Source: Nematostella vectensis
Taxonomy: Eukaryota; Cnidaria; Anthozoa; Actiniaria; Edwardsiidae
DNA: 32,335 nucleotides
Reading direction: 5' to 3'
Assembly (NCBI RefSeq): GCF_932526225.1
Contig: NW_026019251.1
Location: forward strand, 1 to 32,335
The first letter of the stretch is position 1; each line of letters begins with the position of its first letter. A program made the translations under genes and the position numbers. The notes under the pieces were generated by a model. It was not told where the DNA came from. It saw only the letters and a list, made by a program, of their open reading frames with translations, and ran no database searches. Positions 1 through 10,929 of the stretch are shown here, one piece after another.

Positions 1-660
1 ATGAGTAATGATGAGTAATGATGAGTAATGATGATTAATGATGATTAATGATGAGTAATGATGAGTAATGATGATAAATGATGATTAATGATTATCAATG
101 ATGATTAATGATGATTAATGATGATTAATGATGATCAATGATGATTAATGATGATCAATGATGATTAATGATGGTCAATGATGATCAATGATGATTTATG
201 ATGATCAATGATGATCAATGATGATTTATGATAATCAATGATGATTAATTATGATCAATGATGATTAATTATGATCAATGATGATTAATGATGATCAATG
301 ATGATTAATGATGATTAATGATGATCAATGATGATTTATGATGATCAATGATGATTTATGATGATCAATGATGATTAATGATGATCAATGATGATTAATG
401 ATGATTTATGATGATCAATGATGATCAATGATGATTGATGATGATTAATGATGAGTAATGATGATTATTGATGAGTAATGATGAGTAATGATGAGTAATG
501 ATGATTAATGATGATTAATGATGATTAATGATGATTAATCATGAGTAATGATGATTAATGATGATTAATGATGAGTAATGATGAGTAATGATGAGTAATG
601 ATGATTTATGATGATTTATGATGAGTAATGATGATTTATGATGAGTAATGATGAGTAATG
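1..660 (+). repeat. Higher-order module A, copy 1
   Basis: This is the first copy of the TCA/TTT-rich module A. Its fingerprints in order are ATGATAAATG at 71, ATTATCAATG at 91, ATGGTCAATG at 171, two units ending AATT at 241 and 261, ATGATTGATG at 431, ATGATTATTG at 461, ATGATTAATC at 531, and the triplet order TTT-TTT-GTA-TTT-GTA from 601. Shifted by 930 bp it matches 931-1590. By eye I find only one difference between the two, the unit at 231 (ATAATC against ATGATC at 1161). The true left edge of the module may lie outside the window. Confidence 0.9.
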
Positions 661-930
661 ATGAGTAATGATGAGTAATGATGATTAATGATGATTAATG
701 ATGAGTAATGATGAGTAATGATGAGTAATGATGAGTAATGATGATTAATGATGATTAATGATGATTAATGAGGATTAATGATGATTAATGATGAGTAATG
801 ATGAGTAATTATGAGTAATGATGAGTAATGATGAGTAATGATGAGTAATGATGATTAATGATGAGTAATGATGATTAATGATGAGTGATGATGAGTAATG
901 ATGAGTAAGGATGAGTAAGGATGATTAATG
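661..930 (+). repeat. Higher-order module B, copy 1
   Basis: A GTA/TTA block with almost no TCA. Its fingerprints are AGGATTAATG at 771, a unit ending AATT at 801, ATGAGTGATG at 881 and two adjacent units ending AAGG at 901 and 911. It recurs 1730 bp downstream at 2391-2660 with the same markers at 2501, 2611, 2631 and 2641. The only unit difference I noticed is 721 (GAGTA) against 2451 (GGGTA). Marker variants of this block also sit immediately left of the later A copies, so B-A is a stable association across the window. Confidence 0.88.
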
Positions 931-1590
931 ATGAGTAATGATGAGTAATGATGAGTAATGATGATTAATGATGATTAATGATGAGTAATGATGAGTAATG
1001 ATGATAAATGATGATTAATGATTATCAATGATGATTAATGATGATTAATGATGATTAATGATGATCAATGATGATTAATGATGATCAATGATGATTAATG
1101 ATGGTCAATGATGATCAATGATGATTTATGATGATCAATGATGATCAATGATGATTTATGATGATCAATGATGATTAATTATGATCAATGATGATTAATT
1201 ATGATCAATGATGATTAATGATGATCAATGATGATTAATGATGATTAATGATGATCAATGATGATTTATGATGATCAATGATGATTTATGATGATCAATG
1301 ATGATTAATGATGATCAATGATGATTAATGATGATTTATGATGATCAATGATGATCAATGATGATTGATGATGATTAATGATGAGTAATGATGATTATTG
1401 ATGAGTAATGATGAGTAATGATGAGTAATGATGATTAATGATGATTAATGATGATTAATGATGATTAATCATGAGTAATGATGATTAATGATGATTAATG
1501 ATGAGTAATGATGAGTAATGATGAGTAATGATGATTTATGATGATTTATGATGAGTAATGATGATTTATGATGAGTAATGATGAGTAATG
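931..1590 (+). repeat. Higher-order module A, copy 2
   Basis: A near-exact copy of 1-660 at +930 bp. It carries the same ordered markers: ATGATAAATG at 1001, ATTATCAATG at 1021, ATGGTCAATG at 1101, AATT units at 1171 and 1191, ATGATTGATG at 1361, ATGATTATTG at 1391, ATGATTAATC at 1461 and the TTT cluster from 1531. It ends where GTGAGTAATG at 1591 opens module C. It also matches 2661-3260 at +1730 bp, up to the point where the third copy has lost 90 bp. Confidence 0.92.
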
Positions 1591-2390
1591 GTGAGTAATG
1601 ATGAGTAATGATGAGTAATGATGAGTAATTATGAGTAATGATGAGTAATGATGAGTAATGATGAGTAATGATGATTAATGATGATTAATGATGATTAATG
1701 ATGATTAATGATGAGTAATGATGATTAATGATGATTAATGATGTGTAATGATGAGTAATGATGAGTAATGATGAGTAATGATGATTAATGATGATTAATG
1801 ATGAGTAATGATGAGTAATGATGAGTAATGATGATTAATGATGAGTAATGATGATTAATGATGAGTAATGATGAGTAATGATGATTAATTATGAGTAATG
1901 ATGATTAATTATGAGTAATGATGATTAATTATGAGTAATGATGATTAATGATGAGTAATGATGATTAATGATGAGTAATGATGAGTAATGATGAGTAATG
2001 ATGAGTAATGATGATTAATGATGATTAATGATGATTAATGATTATCAATGATGATTAATGATGATTAATGATGATCAATGATGATCAATGATGATTAATG
2101 ATGATCAATGATGATTAATGATGATCAATGATGATTAATGATGATTTATGATGATCAATGATAATTTATGATGATCAATGATGATCAATGATGATTAATG
2201 ATGATCAATGATGATTAATGATGATTTATGATGATCAATGATGATCAATGATGATCAATGATGATTAATGATGATTAATGATGAGTAATGATGATTATTG
2301 ATGAGTAATGATGAGTAATGATGAGTAATGATGAGTAATGATGAGTAATGATGAGTAATGATGAGTAATGATGATTAATGATGATTAATG
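1591..2390 (+). repeat. Higher-order module C, copy 1
   Basis: The module opens in GTA units and then carries ATGTGTAATG at 1741 and three AATT-ending units at 1881, 1901 and 1921. A TCA-rich block follows from ATTATCAATG at 2041 to about 2270, with ATAATTTATG at 2161, and then ATGATTATTG at 2291. The same order appears 1640 bp downstream: 3381, 3521/3541/3561, 3681, 3801 and 3931. B1-A2-C1 together form one 1730-bp higher-order unit. Confidence 0.88.
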
Positions 2391-2660
2391 ATGAGTAATG
2401 ATGAGTAATGATGATTAATGATGATTAATGATGAGTAATGATGAGTAATGATGGGTAATGATGAGTAATGATGATTAATGATGATTAATGATGATTAATG
2501 AGGATTAATGATGATTAATGATGAGTAATGATGAGTAATTATGAGTAATGATGAGTAATGATGAGTAATGATGAGTAATGATGATTAATGATGAGTAATG
2601 ATGATTAATGATGAGTGATGATGAGTAATGATGAGTAAGGATGAGTAAGGATGATTAATG
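2391..2660 (+). repeat. Higher-order module B, copy 2
   Basis: Repeats 661-930 at +1730 bp with AGGATTAATG at 2501, AATT at 2531, ATGAGTGATG at 2611 and paired AAGG endings at 2631 and 2641. It opens the second B-A-C cycle. A private unit ATGGGTAATG at 2451 separates it from the first copy. Confidence 0.88.
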
Positions 2661-3260
2661 ATGAGTAATGATGAGTAATGATGAGTAATGATGATTAATG
2701 ATGATTAATGATGAGTAATGATGAGTAATGATGATAAATGATGATTAATGATTATCAATGATGATTAATGATGATTAATGATGATTAATGATGATCAATG
2801 ATGATTAATGATGATCAATGATGATTAATGATGGTCAATGATGATCAATGATGATTTATGATGATCAATGATGATCAATGATGATTTATGATGATCAATG
2901 ATGATTAATTATGATCAATGATGATTAATTATGATCAATGATGATTAATGATGATCAATGATGATTAATGATGATTAATGATGATCAATGATGATTTATG
3001 ATGATCAATGATGATTTATGATGATCAATGATGATTAATGATGATCAATGATGATTAATGATGATTTATGATGATCAATGATGATCAATGATGATTGATG
3101 ATGATTAATGATGAGTAATGATGATTATTGATGAGTAATGATGAGTAATGATGAGTAATGATGATTAATGATGATTAATGATGATTAATGATGATTAATC
3201 ATGAGTAATGATGATTAATGATGATTAATGATGAGTAATGATGAGTAATGATGAGTAATG
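2661..3260 (+). repeat. Higher-order module A, copy 3, with its TTT end deleted
   Basis: Follows copy 2 at +1730 bp through ATGATAAATG at 2731, ATGATTGATG at 3091 and ATGATTAATC at 3191. It then passes straight from GTA units into module C. The TTT-TTT-GTA-TTT cluster found at 1531-1570 in copy 2 is absent, and after this point the offset falls from 1730 to 1640 bp. Exactly nine units (90 bp) are therefore missing and the 10-bp register is kept. Unequal exchange or slippage between GTA runs would explain this. Confidence 0.85.
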
Positions 3261-3980
3261 ATGAGTAATGATGAGTAATGATGAGTAATGATGAGTAATG
3301 ATGAGTAATGATGATTAATGATGATTAATGATGATTAATGATGATTAATGATGAGTAATGATGATTAATGATGATTAATGATGTGTAATGATGAGTAATG
3401 ATGAGTAATGATGAGTAATGATGATTAATGATGATTAATGATGAGTAATGATGAGTAATGATGAGTAATGATGATTAATGATGAGTAATGATGATTAATG
3501 ATGAGTAATGATGAGTAATGATGATTAATTATGAGTAATGATGATTAATTATGAGTAATGATGATTAATTATGAGTAATGATGATTAATGATGAGTAATG
3601 ATGATTAATGATGAGTAATGATGAGTAATGATGAGTAATGATGAGTAATGATGATTAATGATGATTAATGATGATTAATGATTATCAATGATGATTAATG
3701 ATGATTAATGATGATCAATGATGATCAATGATGATTAATGATGATCAATGATGATTAATGATGATCAATGATGATTAATGATGATTTATGATGATCAATG
3801 ATAATTTATGATGATCAATGATGATCAATGATGATTAATGATGATCAATGATGATTAATGATGATTTATGATGATCAATGATGATCAATGATGATCAATG
3901 ATGATTAATGATGATTAATGATGAGTAATGATGATTATTGATGAGTAATGATGAGTAATGATGAGTAATGATGAGTAATG
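3261..3980 (+). repeat. Higher-order module C, copy 2
   Basis: Matches 1621-2340 at +1640 bp. Shared markers are ATGTGTAATG at 3381, three AATT units at 3521, 3541 and 3561, ATTATCAATG at 3681, ATAATTTATG at 3801 and ATGATTATTG at 3931. The match ends near 3980, where a TTA unit stands in place of the GTA seen at 2341. This closes the ordered A/B/C part of the window. Confidence 0.86.
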
Positions 3981-4840
3981 ATGATTAATGATGAGTAATG
4001 ATGAGTAATGATGATTAATGATGAGTAATGATGATTAATGATGAGTAATGATGAGTAATGATGAGTAATGATGATTTATGATGATTAATGATGATTAATG
4101 ATGAGTAATGATGATGAATGATGATTAATGATGATTAATGATGATTAATGATTAGTAATGATGATTAATGATGATTAATGATGAGTAATGATGAGTAATG
4201 ATGAGTAATGATGAGTAATGATGAGTAATGATGAGTAATGATGAGTAATGATGAGTAATGATGAGTAATGATGAGTAATGACGATTAATGATGAGTAATG
4301 ATGATCAATGATGATTAATGATGAGTAATGATGATTAATGATGAGTAATGACGATTAATGATGAGTAATGATGATCAATGATGATTAATGATGAGTAATG
4401 ATGATTAATGATGAGTAATGATGATTAATGATGATTAATGACGATTAATGATGATTAATGATGAGTAATGATGAGTAATGATGAGTAATGACGAGTAATG
4501 ATGATTAATGATGATTAATGATGAGTAATGATGATTAATGATGAGTAATGATGAGTAATGACGAGTAATGATGATTAATGATGATTAATGATGAGTAATG
4601 ATGATTAATGATGATTAATGATGATTAATGATGATTAATGATGATTAATGATGATTAATGATGATTAATGATGATTAATGATGATTAATGATGAGTAATG
4701 ATGAGTAATGATGAGTAATGATGGGTAATGATGAGTAATGATGAGTAATGATGAGTAATGATGAGTAATGATGAGTAATGATGAGTAATGATGAGTAATG
4801 ATGAGTAATGATGAGTAATGATGATTAATGATGAGTAATG
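3981..4840 (+). repeat. GTA/TTA-rich satellite stretch with few TCA units
   Basis: A plain stretch of decamers between module C and module E. Markers are ATGATGAATG at 4111 and CpG units beginning ACG at 4281, 4351, 4441, 4491 and 4561. A 70-bp local duplication (4281-4350 and 4351-4420) shows as the repeated order ACGATTA-GTA-TCA-TTA-GTA-TTA-GTA. The order of ATGATGAATG followed by ACG units resembles the parts of the long repeats around 11590-11980 and 16450-16840, so this is probably a diverged copy of that part. I see no gene or other structure in it. Confidence 0.7.
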
Positions 4841-6190
4841 ATGAGTAATCATGATTAATGATGATTAATGATGAGTAATGATGAGTAATGATGAGTAATG
4901 ATGAGTAAGGATGATTAGTGATGAGTAATGATGAGTAATGATGAGTAATGATGAGTAATGATGATTAATGATGAGTAATGATGAGTAATGATGAGTAATG
5001 ATGAGTAATGATGAGTAATGATGAGTAATGATGAGTAATGATGATTAATGATGAGTAACGATGAGTAATGATGATTAATGATGAGTAACGATGAGTAATG
5101 ATGAGTAATGATGAGTAATGATGATTAATGATGATTTATGATGAGTAATGATGATTAATGATGAGTAATGATGATTAATGATGATTAATGATTAGTAATG
5201 ATGAGTAATGATGAGTTATGATGAGTAATGATGAGTAATGATGAGTAATGATGATCAATGATGATTAATGATGATCAATGATGATTAATGATGATTAATG
5301 ATGATCAATGATGAGTAATGATGAGTAATGATGATTAATGATGAGTAATGATGATTAATGATGAGTAATGATGATTAATGATGATTAATGATGAGTAATG
5401 ATGAGTAATGATGATTAATGATGATCAATGATGATCAATGATGATTAATGATGATTAATGATGATTAATGATGATTAATGATGATTAATGATGATCAATG
5501 ATGATCAATGATGATCAATGATAATTAATGATGATTAATGATGATTAATGATATTCAATGATGATTAATGATGATCAATGATGATCAATGATGATCAATG
5601 ATGATTAATGATGATTAATGATGATTTATGATGATTAATGATGAGTAATGATGAGTAATGATGATTAATGATAAGTAATGATGAGTAATGAGGATTAATG
5701 ATGAGTAATGATGATTAATGATGAGTAATGATGAGTAATGATGATTAATGACGAGTAATGACGATTAATGACGAGTAATGATGATTAATGATGAGTAATG
5801 ATGAGTAATGATGATTAATGATGATTAATGATGATTAATGATGACTAATGATGAGTAATGATGAGTAATGATGAGTAATGATAATTAATGATGAGTAATG
5901 ATGATTAATGATGATTAATGATGAGTAATGATGAGTAATGATGAGTAATGATGAGTAATGATGAGTAATGATGAGTAATGATGAGTAATGATGAGTAATG
6001 ATGAGTAATGATGAGTAATGATGAGTAATGATGAGTAATGATGAGTAATGATGAGTAATGATGAGTAATGATGAGTAATGATGAGTAATGATAAGTAATG
6101 ATGAGTAATGATGAGTAATGATGAGTAATGATGAGTAATGATGAGTAATGATGAGTAATGATGAGTAATGATGAGTAATGATGAGTAATG
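4841..6190 (+). repeat. Higher-order module E, copy 1
   Basis: Ordered markers are a unit ending AATC at 4841 (AATAA in later copies), GTAAGG plus ATTAGTG at 4901-4920, two GTAACG units at 5051 and 5081, ATTAGTAATG at 5191, and small TCA blocks at 5251-5310 and 5421-5620. ATATTCAATG follows at 5551, three consecutive ACG units at 5751-5780, ATGACTAATG at 5841, ATAATTAATG at 5881 and then a long GTA run. The same order recurs starting near 20620, 25290, 27880 and 30820, with ATTAGTG to ATATTC spacings of 640, 640, 650, 640 and 530 bp in the five copies. Partial copies lie near 7490 and 17200. Confidence 0.86.
5921..6190. repeat. Homogeneous GTA-unit run
   Basis: Twenty-seven consecutive units are of the GTA type, with a single substitution at 6091 (ATAAGTAATG). 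It forms the right end of module E copy 1. Similar runs end the other E copies and also precede them. The bottom strand of such a run has no stop codon in any frame and would read as the decapeptide HYSSLLIITH. It contains no ATG, so this is an open frame by composition and not a gene. Confidence 0.9.
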
Positions 6191-7200
6191 ATGATTAATG
6201 ATGATTAATGATGAGTAATGATGAGTAATGATGATTAATGATGATTAATGATGAGTAATGATGAGTAATGATGAGTAATGATGAGTAATGATGATTAATG
6301 ATGATTAATGAGGATTAATAATGATTAATGATGAGTAATGATGAGTAATGATGAGTAATGATGAGTAATGATGAGTAATGATGAGTAATGATGAGTAATG
6401 ATGATTAATGATGAGTAATGATGATTAATGATGAGTAATGATGAGTAATGATGAGTAAGGATGAGTAAGAATGATTAATGATGAGTAATGATGAGTAATG
6501 ATGAGTAATGATGATTAATGATGATTAATGATGAGTAATGATGAGTAATGATGATCAATGATGATTAATTATGATCAATGATGATTAATTATGATCAATG
6601 ATGATTAATGATGATCAATGATGATTAATGATGATTAATGATGATCAATGATGATTTATGATGATCAATGATGATTTATGATGATCAATGATGATTAATG
6701 ATGATCAATGATGATTAATGATGATTTATGATGATCAATGATGATTAATGATGATTAATGATGATTAATGATGAGTAATGATGATTATTAATGAGTAATG
6801 ATGAGTAATGATGATTAATGATGATTAATGATGATTAATGATGATTAATGATGATTAATGATGAGTAATGATGATTAATGATGATTAATGATGAGTAATG
6901 ATGAGTAATGATGAGTAATGATGATTTATGATGATTTATGATGAGTAATGATGATTTATGATGAGTAATGATGAGTTATGATGATTAATGATGATTAATG
7001 ATGATCAATGATGATTAATGATGATTAATGATGATTAATGATGATTAATGATGATTAAGATGATCAATGATGATCAATGATGATCAATGATGATCAATGA
7101 TAATCAATGATGATTAATGATGATCAATGATGATTAATGATGATCAATGATGATCAATGATGATCAATGATGATTAATGATGATCAATGATGATTAATGA
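6191..7200 (+). repeat. B-like block plus module A copy 4, internally truncated, running into extension F
   Basis: AGGATTAATA at 6311 and the pair AAGG/AAGA at 6451-6470 mark a B-type block. Module A follows but jumps from the GTA unit at 6541 directly to the TCA unit at 6551 before the AATT pair at 6561 and 6581. Compared with copy 2 this removes the equivalent of 1001-1160, sixteen whole units including ATGATAAATG and ATTATCAATG. The copy then follows A to ATGATTATTA at 6781 and the TTT cluster at 6921-6960. It continues into the F extension, a TCA-rich block with ATAATCAATG at about 7100. From 6781 on it matches 10350 onward at +3569/3570 bp. Confidence 0.85.
7051..7059 (+). other. The only out-of-register unit: a 9-bp monomer
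   Basis: The unit reads ATGATTAAG followed directly by ATGATC, so one T (unit position 9) is missing. All units before it start at positions ending in 1, and all units after it start at positions ending in 0, through to the right edge. The homologous units at about 10620, 15480, 18900, 23580 and 30300 are normal 10-mers, so the deletion is private to this copy, recent, or a sequencing error. Confidence 0.93.
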
Positions 7201-7269
7201 TGAGTAATGATGATTAATGATGAGTAATGATGAGTAATGATGATTAATGATGAGTAATGATGATTAATG

Positions 7270-7369
7270 ATGAGTAATGACGAGTAATGATGAGTAATGA
7301 CGAGTAATGACAAGTAATGACGAGTAATGACGAGTAATGATGAGTAATGACGAGTAATGATGAGTAATG
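7270..7369 (+). repeat. CpG-bearing unit cluster of extension F, copy 1
   Basis: Several units begin ACG instead of ATG (T to C at unit position 2), giving a CpG inside TGACGAGT. One unit reads ACAAGTAATG, which looks like a CpG to CpA change. CpG is otherwise almost absent from the array. The same cluster lies at about 10850, 15710, 19130, 23810 and 30400. Confidence 0.85.
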
Positions 7370-7619
7370 ATGATTAATGATGATTAATGATGATTAATGA
7401 TGATTAATGATGAGTAATGATGAGTAATGATGAGTAATGATGAGTAATGATGAGTAATGATGAGTAATGATGAGTAATAATGATTAATGATGAGTAATGA
7501 TGAGTAATGATGAGTAATGATGAGTAATGATGAGTAAGGATGATTAGTGATAAGTAATGATGAGTAATGATGAGTAATGATGAGTAATGATGATTAATGA
7601 TGAGTAATGATGAGTAATG
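7370..7619 (+). repeat. Fragment of module E joining extension F to long repeat L1
   Basis: GTA units lead to an AATAA-ending unit at 7480, then GTAAGG at 7530, ATTAGTG at 7540 and ATAAGTAATG at 7550. These match the opening of module E, most closely 17200-17280, which shares the ATAAGTAATG. The copy stops after a run of GTA units and is replaced by the TCA block of L1 without any register change. It is a truncated E, probably made by unequal exchange within GTA runs. Confidence 0.75.
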
Positions 7620-8119
7620 ATGAGTAATGATGAGTAATGATGAGTAATGATGAGTAATGATGAGTAATGATGATTAATGATGATTAATGATGATTAATGA
7701 TTATCAATGATGATTAATGATGATTAATGATGATCAATGATGATCAATGATGATTAATGATGATCAATGATGATTAATGATGATCAATGATGATCAATGA
7801 TGATTAATGATGATTTATGATAATCAATGATGATCAATGATGATCAATGATGATTAATGATGATTAATGATGAGTAATGATGATTATTGATGAGTAATGA
7901 TGAGTAATGATGAGTAATGATGATTAATGATGAGTAATGATGAGTAATGATGATTATTGATGAGTAATGATGAGTAATGATGAGTAATGATGAGTAATGA
8001 TGAGTAATGATGAGTAATGATGATTAATGATGAGTAATGATGATTAATGATGAGTAATGATGAGTAATGATGAGTAATGATGATTTATGATGATTAATGA
8101 TGATTAATGATGAGTAATG

Positions 8120-8959
8120 ATGATGAATGATGATTAATGATGATTAATGATGATTAATGATGAGTAATGATGATTAATGATGATTAATGATGAGTAATGA
8201 TGAGTAATGATGAGTAATGATGAGTAATGATGAGTAATGATGAGTAATGATGAGTAATGATGAGTAATGATGATTAATGATGAGTAATGATGATGAATGA
8301 TGATTAATGATGATTAATGATGATTAATGATGAGTAATGATGATTAATGATGATTAATGATGAGTAATAATAAGTAATGATGAGTAATGAAGAGTAATGA
8401 TGAGTAATGATGAGTAATGATGAGTAATGATGAGTAATGATGATTAATGATGAGTAATGATGATTAATGATGAGTAATGATGAGTAATGATGAGTAATGA
8501 TGATTTATGATGATTAATGATGATTAATGATGAGTAATGATGATGAATGATGATTAATGATGATTAATGATGATTAATGATGAGTAATGATGATTAATGA
8601 TGATTAATGATGAGTAATGATGAGTAATGATGAGTAATGATGAGTAATGATGAGTAATGATGAGTAATTATGAGTAATGATGAGTAATGATGATTAATGA
8701 TGAGTAATGATGATGAATGATGATTAATGATGATTAATGATGATTAATGATGAGTAATGATGATTAATGATGATTAATGATGAGTAATAATGAGTAATGA
8801 TGAGTAATGATGAGTAATGATGAGTAATGATGAGTAATGATGAGTAATGACGATTAATGATGAGTAATGATGATTAATGATGATTAATGATGAGTAATGA
8901 TGATTAATGATGAGTAATGATGATTAATGATGAGTAATGATGATTAATGATGATTAATG
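8120..8959 (+). repeat. 420-bp tandem duplication nested in L1
   Basis: ATGATGAATG units at 8120 and 8290 recur at 8540 and 8710, and an AATAA-ending unit at about 8370 recurs at about 8790, all at +420 bp. Private changes (ATAAGTAATG at 8380, AAGAGTAATG at 8400, an AATTA step near 8670) separate the two halves. The same duplication is in L2 at 12950 and 13370, so it arose before L1 and L2 were duplicated. L3, L4 and L5 have only a single ATGATGAATG segment at the nearest matching place. Confidence 0.85.
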
Positions 8960-9739
8960 ACGATTAAAGATGATTAATGATGAGTAATGATGAGTAATGA
9001 TGATTAATGATGAGTAATGATGATTAATGATGAGTAATGATGAGTAATGATGATTAATGATGAGTAATGATGAGTAATGACGAGTAATGATGATTAATGA
9101 TGATTAATGATGAGTAATGATGATTAATGATGATTAATGATGACTAATGATGATTAATGATGATTAATGATGATTAATGATGATTAATGATGATGAATGA
9201 TGATTAATGATGATTAATGATGATTAATGATGAGTAATGATGATTAATGATGATTAATGATGAGTAATGATGAGTAATGATGATTAATGATGATTAATGA
9301 GGATTAATGATGATTAATGATGAGTAATGATGAGTAATGATGAGTAATGATGAGTAATGATGAGTAATGATGAGTAATGATGAGTAATGATGATTAATGA
9401 TGAGTAATGATGATTAATGATGAGTAATGATGATTAATGATGAGTAATGATGAGTAATGATGATTATTGATGAGTAATGATGAGTAATGATGAGTAATGA
9501 TGAGTAATGATGATTAATGATGAGTAATGATGAGTAATGATGATTAATGATGAGTAATGATGATTAATGATGAGTAATGATGAGTAATGATGAGTAATGA
9601 TGATTTATGATGATTAATGATGATTAATGGTGAGTAATGATGATGAATGATGATTAATGATGATTAATGATGATTAATGATGAGTAATGATGATTAATGA
9701 TGATTAATGATGAGTAATGATGAGTAATGATGATTAATG

Positions 9740-10559
9740 ATGATTAATGAGGATTAATGATGATTAATGATGAGTAATGATGAGTAATGATGAGTAATGA
9801 TGAGTAATGATGAGTAATGATGAGTAATGATGAGTAATGATGATTAATGATGAGTAATGATGATTAATGATGAGTAATGATGAGTAAGGATGAGTAAGGA
9901 TGAGTAAGGATGATTAATGATGAGTAATGATGAGTAATGATGAGTAATGATTATTAATGATGATTAATGATGAGTAATGATGAGTAATGATGATAAATGA
10001 TGATTAATGATTATCAATGATGATTAATGATGATTAATGATGATTAATGATGATCAATGATGATTAATGATGATCAATGATGATTAATGATGGTCAATGA
10101 TGATCAATGATGATTTATGATGATCAATGATGATCAATGATGATTTATGATGATCAATGATGATTAATTATGATCAATGATGATTAATTATGATCAATGA
10201 TGATTAATGATGATCAATGATGATTAATGATGATTAATGATGATCAATGATGATTTATGATGATCAATGATGATTTATGATGATCAATGATGATTAATGA
10301 TGATTTATGATGATCAATGATGATTAATGATGATTAATGATGAGTAATGATGATTATTAATGAGTAATGATGAGTAATGATGATTAATGATGATTAATGA
10401 TGATTAATGATGATTAATGATGATTAATGATGAGTAATGATGATTAATGATGATTAATGATGAGTAATGATGAGTAATGATGAGTAATGATGATTTAAGA
10501 TGATTTATGATGAGTAATGATGATTTATGATGAGTAATGATGATTTATGATGATTAATG
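9740..10559 (+). repeat. Module A copy 5, inside L1
   Basis: A GGATTAATG marker (9750) and three AAGG-ending units (9880-9909) precede ATGATAAATG (9990), ATTATCAATG (10010), ATGGTCAATG (10090), the AATT pair (10160 and 10180) and the ATTATTA unit (10350). The TTT cluster from 10490 has a private ATGATTTAAG. Compared with the matching part of L2 it lacks one TCA-TTA pair near 10290, which explains the offset step from 4840 to 4860 bp. Confidence 0.85.
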
Positions 10560-10849
10560 ATGATTAATGATGATCAATGATGATTAATGATGATTAATGA
10601 TGATTAATGATGATTAATGATGATTAATGATGATCAATGATGATCAATGATGATCAATGATGATCAATGATAATCAATGATGATTAATGATGATCAATGA
10701 TGATTAATGATGATCAATGATGATCAATGATGATCAATGATGATTAATGATGATCAATGATGATTAATGATGAGTAATGATGATTAATGATGAGTAATGA
10801 TGAGTAATGATGATTAATGATGAGTAATGATGATTAATGATGAGTAATG

Positions 10850-10929
10850 ACGAGTAATGAGGAGTAATGACGAGTAATGACGAGTAATGACGAGTAATGA
10901 CGAGTAATGATGAGTAATGACGAGTAATG
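10850..10929 (+). repeat. CpG-bearing unit cluster of extension F, copy 2
   Basis: Six ACGAGTAATG units lie within eight, plus AGGAGTAATG at 10860. The AGGAGTAATG unit recurs at the same place in L2 (15720), L3 (19140) and L4 (23820), showing common descent. The cluster lies about 860 bp right of the ATGATAAATG marker of module A. Confidence 0.88.

Noticed and set aside
901-920. Shine-Dalgarno-like AAGGATG in units ending AAGG
   Set aside because: It is a single-base variant of the repeat, recurs as a module marker and is followed by a stop within a few codons.
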